DNA of 64,000 bases from Hypericum androsaemum (lineage: Eukaryota; Streptophyta; Magnoliopsida; Malpighiales; Hypericaceae), in assembly GCA_963995505.1 (NCBI GenBank), contig OZ023195.1:5848109-5912108 (forward strand). Direction: 5' to 3'. The translations under genes and the position numbers were made by a program. Position 1 is the first letter of the stretch, and each line of letters begins with the position of its first letter. Shown in pieces: positions 10,695 through 21,258 of the stretch. Below the pieces are notes generated by a model. That model had not been told where the DNA came from. It saw nothing but the letters and a program-made list of their open reading frames with translations, and made no database searches.

Positions 10695-13097
10695 ATGGAC
10701 ACATCTTGTGCACATTGGCCTATCATGGCCCACCAGTATGAGCAGGAAGCGGCCCGACTCATCCGAAACGCCAATCTTCCTCACGCGCCTCCTCGCTCAG
10801 CAATCTTTTTCAGAAAGGAAGCGCACCGCCTTATGCAATTAATAGACGCGGTAAGTTGATCTATCTATAACAAATAAATTACCATATTCAATTTCTTTAT
10901 GGTAAAAAACTTAGAAGTCCCTAATTTTGACATAATGTTCTTAGAAGTCCAATCCTTAGTAAATTAGTCCATATGCATAGAGAATTTGAACGTTCCTAGT
11001 TCTAATTTTTTTCTCAAGTTGTTATCCAGATTACCGGAATACTCTTTTGTCACTTTACCTCTATACCATATTAAACGTGCACTTCCATTATATAAACATT
11101 AAACCTAATCGATTAACCTACACCCATTTCCATCTAAAACCCCCACCAATTTGTCCTAGAGGAACATTTTTCAGGGAAGTGATTAATCTTTAATGGTTGA
11201 TTAATTGTTCATTGTTTAAGGGAAAGATATTATCTCTCCACAGTTTTCGGGTTTTCATTGCAATTTTTCTTCTTTTTTTAATGAAATAATTATTTGTGAT
11301 ATTTGTAGAGAGTATCTAAAACTAAAGATTTTTTTTGTAAATATTCTTACACGATTGTTGTTTTCCGCAAGTAATGAATAATCTTCTCGCCTTTCCTCAA
11401 TATGACCATCGCAAACTTAAGGTGTCAATGTAGGTATCGATTTGTCTAAGTCGCTAGGAGAAGACAATTTGCCGAATCATTGCTTAGCTAAACTGCCTCT
11501 GCCAATTAGAACTAGTTCTCTACTTTTTTTTTCTTCCACTGGCTGAAATTGAACTAGTGCTTGCTGGTGACCTGTCCTAGCATGCTTGTTTCGCTGTTAT
11601 TTCTTGATTAACTAAAGTGATGTTAATTGAAAGAAAACCATCAGAAACTCAAGACTATTACAAGGAAGGTGTGGAAGGGTTAGTATGATTGTGTTTGATA
11701 GAGTTGAGTTATTTTGTCATATTGAAGGGTTAAAGTGATGGAGGATATTTTGGTAATCTATGTGTTAATTGAAGTGAGAGGAGGTATTGTGGTGATCTCA
11801 TGTGCTAATTGAGATAAAAACTGATTACAAGAACTAACGAGTTTAATTTTTCAAAATTCAGAAAATAATTTACTAAGAGTTAGATCTACTAATATGTTAT
11901 ATTAAAACATAGGAATTTTTGAGTTCTTTCCTATTTTTTTAATGATGAAAATTAATGAAATTCAACGTCAATTTTCAGGGTCACGGGTGGTGCTTGGAAT
12001 GTTATTTCTCGGACCGCCATTGCACATATCCGCTTAGCCTCGGTGCTTGGACGGAGTTACAGTTGACTATTCACGGAATTAATATCATTAGGTAAGTTTT
12101 TTAAAATTTGTTAAGGCAAGCTCCCAATTTTCAATATTTTACAAATCATGATATTTAATTTTTTGTGATACATAGACTACTCGTGATGCACGTCTGTGGT
12201 GGAGTGAAGCATCACATGACTAGTGGGAGACTTAATCTGAGAAATGTCTTTTACAATATTTTATCCGACAACATACACACCCTGAAGCCGTACATATACG
12301 AAGGAGAGCAGTCTGAACTCGTGTCCTTGGAATGCCAAAATCTGAGAGGTCTGATCATAGACATATGTGGGGGACAACGTAACGTTCCACGGGATGTTGA
12401 GCACCTCATGTCTCTCCTCCAGCACGGACGCAACTGGAGGTAATAAATATGGATCTTAGATTTAATTTTTTATTGCATAGTAGTGGCACTACTTTTCTTT
12501 TCTTTTTTCAAGTCTATATGAAACTGTCCTACTTAGCCATCCAAGCCTTTGGCATTCTATCGAAGCCGAAGGAATCATCAATTCGCTAGATAATGCTAAT
12601 CACTTGGCGGCTGAATTGGCGGCTTTAGCCGGACAAATTGATCTAGGACTGGCTCACACTTACAGCACGTGGTCCGCATATTGGGCGTCAATTCTAGCAG
12701 AGAGAGACGCTCCGTCTTATTTCTTGCGATGCCTCCATTGCAACGTCCCGCAACCTGAGGAAGAGGATCCCGAGGAAATAACGTTTCTCCACGAGAATGT
12801 TGGCATCCTCAAGTATGCCAACAATCTCCTAACACATGGAGCCGAGCAGGTAAGTGAAAATATATATTAATCTCTAGTCTTCTCTTCATTATTAGTGTTT
12901 TAGAATATTTAACTTGCTAACTAAATTTGTTTGTTTGTTTAATTTTTTAAACGAAGGCCGATGGCGGAAATTTCGACAAACAGAGAACGCTAGATATCAT
13001 CATGAAGTTGGCATTCCCGACTTTTTTTTGTGAGCTGGCCACTCGTGTCTTCACTTCAGAAGACGCGAGACTGGTCAATTTGATTTTGGGTACGTAA
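10695..13097 (+). CDS. KEN-like family gene, copy C (diverged, intact, 336 aa)
   Basis: Exons 10695-10850, 11979-12091, 12176-12439, 12513-12849 and 12957-13097, all with GT-AG junctions. The phases equal those of copies A and B, and exon 2 is the same length (113 nt). A TTTACAG acceptor 4 nt before the ATG suggests a 5' UTR intron. The protein keeps the family landmarks: HW near the N-terminus, RNVF, IIDICGG, VPRDVEHLMSLL, LLSHPSLW, W-then-ILAERDAPSYFLRCL, PEEITFL-EN-GILKYANNLL and FPTFFCEL. Many other positions differ from A and B, yet no stop or frameshift is present, so it is probably under selection. The C-lobe/KEN reading is hypothetical: the HRD position would read SGR. No signal peptide or membrane segment seen. 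True function unknown. Confidence 0.75.
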
Positions 13098-13114
13098 ATG
13101 CTTATGGCCTCTTC

Positions 13115-13290
13115 CTGTGCTTTGAGAATAATTGTGCTGCTAACAATTTAGTTTTCTATTCTTTTTTATTGCTAAGGATGATGGCACAGCTTTTTACTTG
13201 AGGACAACTCCCGACGATCATTTGCGAGGTACCACCGTGCCTACTCGATATCGAAGATGAGAAGATGAGGAGCTTATATGGTGTCCCGGA
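13115..13290 (+). pseudogene. Second, decayed copy of the last exon of the KEN-like gene
   Basis: Just after the stop of copy C, the intron-4 end and exon 5 appear again. TTGAGAATAATTGTGC and then GATGATGGCACAG, TTTGCGAG and CTACTCGAT correspond to 22563-22720 of copy A more closely than to copy C's own exon 5. An internal stretch of about 27 nt (the part encoding MNIIKLIFP) is missing and the frame is broken. This indicates past unequal exchange or tandem duplication of family members here. Confidence 0.65.
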
Positions 13291-13989
13291 ATATCCTGAT
13301 TGCTCTCATTACTTTCGTGCTTCATGTTTTAGGTTGTGATATCGATGGTACTCATAACAGGTTTTTGACGAGGCCATCAGTTGTAGCTTTCTTTCATAGC
13401 AATTTTTGATTGTTTTGCGGGCTGCGGCCAGATTGCAAACTTTGTGCAACCGGCGCTCAATTGTATACATGGTTTTTTTTCTTCTTACTATTTTCATTCT
13501 CTATTCCTACTTTTATTCCTCTCGTTCCTTTCCAAAAAAAGATAAGTGTTATCCCTTATAAGGACGAATTACACTGTAATAACTCTAATCTAAAACAACT
13601 TAAGTTGTTTAGAAAGAGAAGAAGAATAAGAATCAAATTAGATAAATGTTGATTAGTGGGTGGAGAATTCCGGGGTCAGCTGATCGGACTAGTATGTTAC
13701 ACTAGATAATACACTAATCTTTTTCACAGGAAACTGAGACCAGCCTTTACAACTAAAAGGTTTCTCGTTGGTATCAGGTTTAACGGTTGAACTTTAGAAA
13801 GAGCCCTCTTACAGGAATAAATGTTGCCGGGACTTGGCTAGATACATTTTTTTTATAAGTAAAATTCTAGTACTCTTAAAAATTCCAAGAGTGATTATAC
13901 CAAGATAATTACATCTCCTAGGGAGCAAGATAGATACGTATCAAGTAGTTAACTAGTTAACGACAAGATACACCCTATCTGCCATTTCT
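13291..13989. other. Spacer with a remnant of the SNF7/KEN-like upstream region
   Basis: No gene seen. About 13785-13850 matches 35885-35970 of the right arm (GAACTTTAGA, CTCTTA-AGGAATAAAT, TTGGCTAGATACATTT). This shows that the region upstream of unit A once continued into the same DNA and was then split by the transposons at 13990-19860. The homology resumes near 19862. Confidence 0.5.
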
Positions 13990-15018
13990 TTCAGGCGTCA
14001 TACTGGTCTCGCAATGAGGCGTGGTGATAAATATCTCTTCTGGTTAGACCCTTGGATTTCTGACTCCCCCCTTCATCTCCTTTTCCCGCGCCTGTTCACC
14101 TTCTCTGAGACCAAGTTCGCTGTGGTTGAGGACCTCGGCTCTTGAGGCAACGACGGATGGTCTTGGTCTTTCTCGTGGCGTAGGAGCCTCCGAGCTTGGG
14201 AGGAGGAGGCAGTCTCGGAGCTGCTCAATGCTCTATCCACTGCTCCGCACCTTGCCAGTCGCAGTGATGGCTTCACCTGGTCCCCTGATGCTCGTGGCGG
14301 ATTCTCTGTCTGTAGTCTTTATAACAAGCTCTTTGACGGTTTCTCAATTACTACCCCAATTATGTTCCGTTGCGGTCTCTCTAGTCTTATTCCGTATAAA
14401 GTTGGGTGCTTCCTTTGGTTGGCTTTCCAAGGAAGGATCAAGACTAGGGACTTCCTACTATGTATTTGTGTTGTCAATTACGGTGGGGAGGTTTGCGCTC
14501 TGTGTGGTTGCGGGACTGAGTCAGCCCTCCACCTCCTCTTGAGATGCCCTTCAACTTATGGCGTCTGGAACTTCTTTTTGAGGTGGGCTGGCCTAGTTTG
14601 GTGCATCGAGGGCAGCCTCAGTAACTTCATTGAAGACTGGCTTGGCCTGGTCTCTGGTGAGTTGATGAGAAAAATCTGGTTCACTCTTTTAGCTTCGATT
14701 TGTTGGCGCATCTGGCTATGCCGAAACTGGGTTATTTTCCAGAACCAGATTTTTGACTTCAACTCTCTCGTCACCAAAATTTTGAAGACCTTCTTTGAGT
14801 GGTGCTCGTGGTCCGGCCTCACTTCCTCCTTCGGTGCTCAAGACTTGTTCCTCTTTTATCCAATCTAGGAGTGATCGTGGGATAACGTAGCACCTTTTAC
14901 TTCTGTACCTATCTTCCAGTAGGCCTTTCCTGTTGTTTCTATTTTGGATTGATTAGGAAGGTTATGATCTGGGCGCTACTGCTTTGGTTAGCAATAGCTT
15001 TCCTCTTATTAAGGTGTG
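13990..15018 (+). pseudogene. LINE ORF2 C-terminal fragment (RT zinc-binding domain)
   Basis: Reads through frameshifts as the zf-RVT region of plant LINEs: RRGDKYLFWLDPWISDSPL, then a decayed stretch, then VGCFLWLAFQGRIKTRDFL, CALCGCGTESALHLLLRCP, IWFTLLASICWRIWLCRN and a terminal GYDLGATALV. At least two frame changes (near 14145 and 14360) make it a pseudogene. It is joined directly to a truncated copia element at about 15019. Confidence 0.8.
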
Positions 15019-16108
15019 TAAACTTGTAAAATCCTTGTATGGACTAAAACAAGCACCTAAACAATGGCACGAAAAGTTTGATAGAGTAATGCTATCTAAC
15101 GGGTTTCAGATAGACCAATGTGATAAATGTGTCTACGTGAAATGAGATGATAGCGACTATGTGATAGTTTGTCTCTACGTAGATGACATGTTGATCGTGG
15201 GTAATAATGATAATATCAAAATTACCAAGAAAATGTTGTCACAAAATTTCGACATGAAAGACTTGGGACAAGCTGATGTAATACTTGGGATGAAAATCAC
15301 CAAGACTTCAGAAGGTTACGCGCTTTCCCAAGGTCACTATGTCGAAAAGATACTTGACAAATTCGATAAGGATAGTAATGTAATTGCGAGAACTCCTATG
15401 GAAGTGGTGTCGAGTCTCTGCAAGAATCGCGGAGAGAGTGTGAGACAACTAGAATATTCTAGAGTTATAGGCAGTCTAATGTACCTCATGGACTGTACTA
15501 GACCAGATATTGCAAACTCGGTTAACAGATTATCGAGATATACGAGTAATCCCAATTATGAACATTGGAAAGCGATAGTTAGAGTCCTTAGATATCTAAG
15601 GTACACTGCTAACTATGGATTATACTATACGAGACATCCAGCCATTCTAGAAGGGTATTCAGACGCGAACTGGATCTCGGACTCCAAGAATATAAAATCC
15701 ACTAGCGGATACATATTTACATTTGGAGGAGCAGCGGTCTCGTGGAGATCATGCAAACAAACTTGCATTGCTAGATCAACTATGGAATCAGAATTCATAG
15801 CGTTGGATCTAGCAGCTGAAGAGGCGGATTGGCTCTGAAGTTTCTTGGAGGACATCCTGATGTGGTCAAAACCAGTGCCTCCCATTAGCGTGCACTGTGA
15901 TAGTCAATCAGCTATTGGAAGAGCACAAAATAATGTGTATAATGGAAAGTCTAGACACATACGTCGTAGACATAAATCAGTGAGAACGTTATTGAGAACG
16001 GGTGTGATATCTTTAGACTATGTAAAGTCAAAAGAGAACATCGCAGATCCATTAACTAAGGGTCTAACAAAGACCAAGTTGAGGTATCATCGAGGGGAAT
16101 GGGATTAA
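15019..16108 (+). pseudogene. Copia reverse transcriptase C-terminus and RNase H, broken
   Basis: Reads SLYGLKQAPKQWHEKFD, the catalytic YVDDMLIVG motif, [16 protein letters not shown], then the RNase H motifs [29 protein letters not shown] and DSQSAIGRAQN, ending DPLTKGLTK. In-frame TGA codons at 15143-15145 and 15836-15838 interrupt it. Confidence 0.85.
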
Positions 16109-16721
16109 AGTCCCCGAAATGACCTAAACCCATGATGGCAACCCAACCTGGATCGTAAATCCCGATCTGCAGGTTCAAAGGGACAACCGAATTGTGAGGC
16201 TATGGTCGAACAAAGTACTCGGAAAATTGAGTTCCTTGCCTATTCCTATAATGGAAGAGTGATAGACCTGTCCATGTGAAGGTTAAGCTTTAATCTTTTA
16301 ATGATCCTTATACTTCAAGTATATATATAAGCGGGGTATGGTAGGATACTCCTTATAAGAGATCACCTATGTCGAATGTGAAGGGGCCGCTTCTATGAGA
16401 TGAGTTAAGGGCTAAATCTCTAGAGCGTTCGATGAAGTTTCCAAGGCAGTCCAGGGCCAAAATGGACAACAACGAAAGAACCAAGTAGTGGTTTGAGAAG
16501 GAGTTGTGAGAGTACCTTTGTCTTGGTATACATGAAACGCCGAACAGTTCAAGGCATCGCGTCCACTGGTTGGCGAGTATATCCGAAGGTGTTTCACTAA
16601 GGAAGGTTCAAGGCTTTCAACCACCTTTCCTGATGCAACAAATTCTCGCAGAACTCCAAGTTGCATGTAGCATTGGTAGGCTCATATCATATATAAGCCA
16701 ATTTGCATTCATGTGGGGGAT

Positions 16722-17580
16722 TGTTGGAGAATTGGTTTATTAACCAAGGAAGAGATGGCCCAATACAAGTGAGTGTATTGGGCTTTGGCCCAAATATTTA
16801 ATTAGAGGGAGAATCCTAATTAAATATAATAACTAAGTAAATAGAGAGCAACTTTGAGCTAATTTAATTGAAGGTCACACCAATTGATTTTGGGTATTTG
16901 TGAGATCAATACGAAGCTCGTTGATAGAGCTTCGTAACGATATATAACACTTGCGAAAATCCAATTCTCGGGGTGAATGAAAATTGGCTTTAAAGTGGTA
17001 TGGTTGTTATTAAAATAAGCACAATCCCACATTGGTTAGCGCACCATACTGAGACAAGTTTATAAGGGACTAGAAGTCTAGCATGGGTAAACTGGTGGAG
17101 AAGGGAGAGGCTCCTCGCGCCGTCCGTCCATCCGTCCATCCTTGGCTACCTATAAAAGGAGCCCTCCTCCCTCATTCCAAATCATCCCAGCTCTCACTCT
17201 TCCTTGAGCTCTCTACTTCTCCCTCTATAGCATAGCATTTCTCACTCTCATTGTGTCAGAGTTCTAAGGCTACGAAAAGTTCGAAAGGTGTACGAAAGTG
17301 CTTCCTTTTGTACACGAGGTTGGGCGTTGTACCTTGGGAGCTCTCTTACCCACGGAGGCCTGAAGCATATAGGCGGGTAATAAGAGTTTAAGGGCACACG
17401 GCTTGCTGTGGCCTCGTCCAGGATTGCATCCGAAAATCACTACCTTGAAGAAGACGGTATTCACACTTAGTTCGAAGTGTGATCGTAAGCATTCTCTAAA
17501 CTCCTCTCTTTTATTTGGCTTACGGATTACATACGATTATATGCTTTATATATTCGTAGTTTACTGATATTTGACCAACA
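16722..17580 (+). repeat. 3' LTR of truncated copia element (859 bp)
   Basis: Starts TGTTGG right after the purine tract ATGTGGGGGAT and ends CCAACA, a perfect 6-bp terminal inverted repeat. A TATAAAAGGA box at 17151-17160 is the likely promoter. The other LTR is absent. Confidence 0.85.
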
Positions 17581-17779
17581 GTACTCAAAGAAGTCATTGG
17601 ATGATCGAGTAAAGACCACGCATGAGACTCTTCGACCATGAGTGAATTGGCGTTTGCCAGTGGGGAGAAATAGAACCTGTGAGGTATGATGAACTTGTGA
17701 GGAGCTGGCCCCCAAACGTAGTTGGTTATCAAAATGTGTTGTCTTCATCGTTTCATTTTCGATTTTTGTGATTGCTGAC
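17581..17779. other. Short unassigned spacer
   Basis: Nothing recognised. It may be more LINE sequence too decayed to read. Confidence 0.3.
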
Positions 17780-19860
17780 CTGTTATTATTTTCCAACAGT
17801 CAAATGGGTATTTGAATCTTCAGGAAAGTTCACGGTCAGAAGCCTCTATAACCAAACACAGCAACTATCAATTCTAATACCCATACCCAGTCAACAGTGC
17901 AAAAGCCATGGTGTGGGATAGTTCCCCTCAAGGTAATTTGCTTCCTATGGAGGGCTTTTCAAGACCGCATCCCAACAAGAGACAATCTATTGAGGTTAGG
18001 CATTATCAGTGATCATGAAGCGGCTTGTCCTTAGTGCAGAGCTCTGAACTAGAAATGGTGAATCACCTATTGCCTAAATGTGCTTTTTTCTTGTGGTGTC
18101 TGGAATAGGTGATGTACGCAAAATTGAGAACAATTAAACGCACAAACAAATAATATAGTAGAAAGTAAGGTTCTTGAATTGAGAGTTGGAACACGAAATC
18201 TAAATAATTAATTATGTGAAGCGGGAAAATTAAAGATTTATAAGGGTGTGAAAGTTTGCAAGTAAATAAACGAAATCGAAAACGCAAATAAAAGAGTTGT
18301 AAATTCAATAGAGATAAATGAGCACAATACGCTTATGAATTAATTACCTATGTCGAGATTATGGTTCTCATTAAGTCCCAACTAGTACCCGGAGTACTTT
18401 AATGCATACCCCTAACGCTTTCGCTCATTAGAGAGATAAAACTAAGATAGCAAAGGTCTAAGTTATTAATTAACGCTTTTGCTCATCAATTAAGTTTAGA
18501 ACTATACTAATCCAAATTATAATGATTCTTCCTAGTGAGTTATTCTTACGATATCAAAACGTCTCATTAATACCTAAGAAGATGTTAATTAGTTTTTTTC
18601 ATTAATTCGAGTGCCTCTCGGTCCACTCTCGTCAACTCTAATCATAACCTAAGTGATCAAGTTAGACTAAGCATTAAGTACACTAATTAATAACTAATAT
18701 TTAAGATATTCGAACCATAAATCAAAATATGCAATTAATCACATATTAGGGCATTGTACTCTAAATACATCTACTCGCTAAGCATATTAACAAAGCAAGA
18801 GAAATCAATAGAAAATATCATAACGAAAAATATAAGTATAGGAAAAGAGGAGGCTTAGTCGTTCGAGCAAGCCTCGCCAATCTCCTACACGAAGCTTGAC
18901 AGAAATTCTGACTTTATTGATCCCTAAGAGCTGTCTCAATGTTGCAGTAGCAAGTTTGTTTAAAACCTAAGTACTACTGGCATATATATAGCCAAAGACC
19001 TAGCTAGAAAATAGGAAAAATCTAGAAGACTTGCTAGCCAAGTAATGCGATAAATAATATAATTATGGTCCTAGGGCCGAAACAGGAGGCCAAAAGTCGA
19101 ATATAATTGAAACGGGTCAAAATTCTGACTAAATAAGAAGTGAATTTTCTTCAGCCTCGCGGGACCTAGCGACCGCTATGTACCCAGCGGCCGCTAGGGG
19201 TCAATTTCTGGCATCTTGTGTAACTCCTCCACATAGAGATCGCTAGGGGATTGGTGGCCGCTAGGCTTCAAAGAGTTCGGAGCCTGGCGGCTGCTAGCCT
19301 ATTCAACTTCGTTGCATCTTCGTATTTTATATTTTTGACCTTCTTCCACTTCGAATTTGGACTTGACTATAAAACAAGAAATGTAGATCTCTCTTCTAGC
19401 TTTCCAAAGATATCTCATTTGTTATAATCTGATCCTCGAACAATGATTTATGGCTATTGCAATATAGCCTCTCGAAATCACCCCTCTAACGGCCTTCATT
19501 GAGCTCCACTTCCTATCACAAAACACAATAAAGGGTAGAAGTCCACTCCATGACTCAAATACATAAAAACGATATAAGACTCAATAGAACAAGGTGAAAT
19601 TGGATGAAAATATGACTAAACACATACGAAATACACGACAGAACATGAGCGTATACACACTCATCAATAGAGTAGTGCGATTAGCTGGAAATCCAGTGGG
19701 TTCAAACTGGCCTGCTTGATTCATTCATGTCAACTAACTGTCTTGGTCTTTTGAATGGGAGTGAGGGGAAGAAATCGGGGCTTCATTCTGATGATATCAA
19801 TCCTATGGAATCTATGGCTGCACTGTGACCAAACGGTATTCAACGGCAAGCAACCTGATC
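17780..19860 (+). pseudogene. LINE ORF2 C-terminal fragment split by a solo LTR
   Basis: 17790-18104 reads, across stops and frame changes, as VKWVFESSGKFTVRSLYN, then LWRAFQDRIPT-like and NLLRLGIISDHEAACP-like words, ending in FFLWCLE-like. The related continuation ILWNLWLHCDQTVFNGK follows at about 19780-19850. The 1.56 kb between is a separate insertion (18110-19666). It is a dead LINE of the zf-RVT type. Confidence 0.65.
18110..19666. mobile_element. Probable solo LTR (1557 bp)
   Basis: Begins TGATG and ends CATCA, so it has TG...CA ends with a 5-bp inverted repeat. It is flanked by ATAGG (18105-18109) and ATAGA (19667-19671), a 5-bp target duplication with one mismatch. It contains no retroelement coding sequence. 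A GC-richer block at 19150-19300 repeats a GCGGCCGCTAGG-like word several times. The family is not identified. Its clean insertion into a LINE supports the boundaries. Confidence 0.65.
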
Positions 19861-19861
19861 A

Positions 19862-20434
19862 GAATCGCCTATTCATAACTATCATCCACAGGGTTTCAAA
19901 ACTGGTCTGGTGTTAGTTCATCCTACGGTCGACAGGACATAGAGATCATGCTGCAAAATCTAATTCCTAGGAACTAATGTCATAAATAGAGCAGGAGGTT
20001 GAATTGAAGGATGCGGTTGGCCTTAGCTCATTACGGAGAGTCAGAAGGTCTCGGAGCCACAAAGCAATTGCATGCTAGTGACATACTATTCGGACGTATC
20101 ACCCACATAGTTTGCACCAGCAACGCCATTCAGCTTCTTATCCGCCTCGCCTCAAAGATGCATACTTTCAAACATCAATCTCAATGGTTACATTTGAACT
20201 TAGTAACTAAATTATAATTTTGAAGGCAATTATATAAAATTCATTTAGCACTTAAGTTGTAATAGTCACAAGACTATCCAAATGTCAACAACTATACCGA
20301 TATTAAGGCAATATTATACAACCAAGACATCTAAATTCTAATTGATTATAAAGAATAAAACTAAATTAGTCCCCTTAGTAATTGGACATGAGCAATCCTA
20401 CTAGTAATTGATTATGTGGATGGGTTGGGCTTTG

Positions 20435-20488
<54 letters not shown>

Positions 20489-21258
20489 GTTGGGCTTTGT
20501 TATATATATATATATATATATATATATAACAAAGCCCAACCCACCCCCATATATATATATATATATGGGTCTGGTGAGAGCATCCATCTTCTAACCCAAC
20601 CACATACAAACACCTTCCTCGTCCCTTTGTAAACCCTAAATCATCCCGACATAATTTACCGTACGATTTTCCGGTTACTTGCTTCTCTTACTTGGTCCCG
20701 GATCGCTTCTCTTACCTGGTCTCAGATCGCTTCTCTTGTTATGTTTTGCTTTCACTTTATTCGTTTCTTCTCTCGCTTTGTATGCTTTGTGATCGGTAGG
20801 TTTTTTTTATCTGTAAGGGTTCGATCGATGATGGACATGTCTTTTTAGATGTAATTTTTCATATATATCCAAATTAATTACAGCATTGAATCTATAAAAA
20901 ACTCCTCAACCGTTGAATTAATCCTAGGATTAATCCCCCACTCTATAGTGACGCATGTTTCCAACTAAAGCGGACAAATTTCCGAGTTCGTCACCGACTG
21001 ACTTTTTTCCTAATTTTCTTCGGTGTGTTCATTGCACTAGCATCCTTTGTAGGATGGAGTTCTAATTCCTGAAGAAGTTCTTGATGATGGGCATCCTTAG
21101 TGAGCTACACTGTTTACCGGTCGAATTTTTTTAGTGAACTATCTAGGGTTGATTTGAGCTGTTTTTTTCAATTATATATTCCGCTACGTATATTCCTTTT
21201 CTTTTTTATTAAGAATCGAACACACTTTTAGTAATCTATCTTTTATTAAATTGTACAG
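19862..21258 (+). promoter_or_regulatory. Upstream region of KEN-like copy A, with (TA)n palindrome and 5' UTR intron
   Basis: A diverged copy of the right-arm upstream region (36180-38700). Notable parts: a (TA)n array at 20440-20575 in which the word GGGTTGGGCTTTGTTATA occurs twice and then once inverted; a leader with a 27-bp tandem duplication around ATCGCTTCTCTTAC (20680-20740); and a likely 5' UTR intron from a GTAGGT donor near 20796 to the TTGTACAG acceptor directly before the ATG at 21259. It lacks the roughly 90-bp insertion that both other copies carry (38114-38200 in the right arm). Confidence 0.5.
20421..20575. repeat. (TA)n microsatellite with long perfect palindrome
   Basis: GGGTTGGGCTTTGTTATA, then TA repeats, then TATAACAAAGCCCAACCC form an inverted repeat able to fold into a hairpin of more than 25 bp per arm (about 20487-20546). 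The same 18-nt word also occurs directly repeated at 20424. Confidence 0.85.

Larger units (their letters stand above)
15019..17580 (+). mobile_element. 5'-truncated Ty1/copia retrotransposon
   Basis: Only the 3' part is present: the end of reverse transcriptase, RNase H, a noncoding tail, a polypurine tract (about 16712-16721) and the 3' LTR. The 5' LTR, gag, protease and integrase are missing, so no target duplication can be tested. The left junction is fused to a LINE fragment. Confidence 0.85.

Noticed and set aside
20408..20632. Open frames made of Ile-Tyr repeats
   Set aside because: They are translations of (TA)n; the same applies to 48866-49290 and 889-1156.
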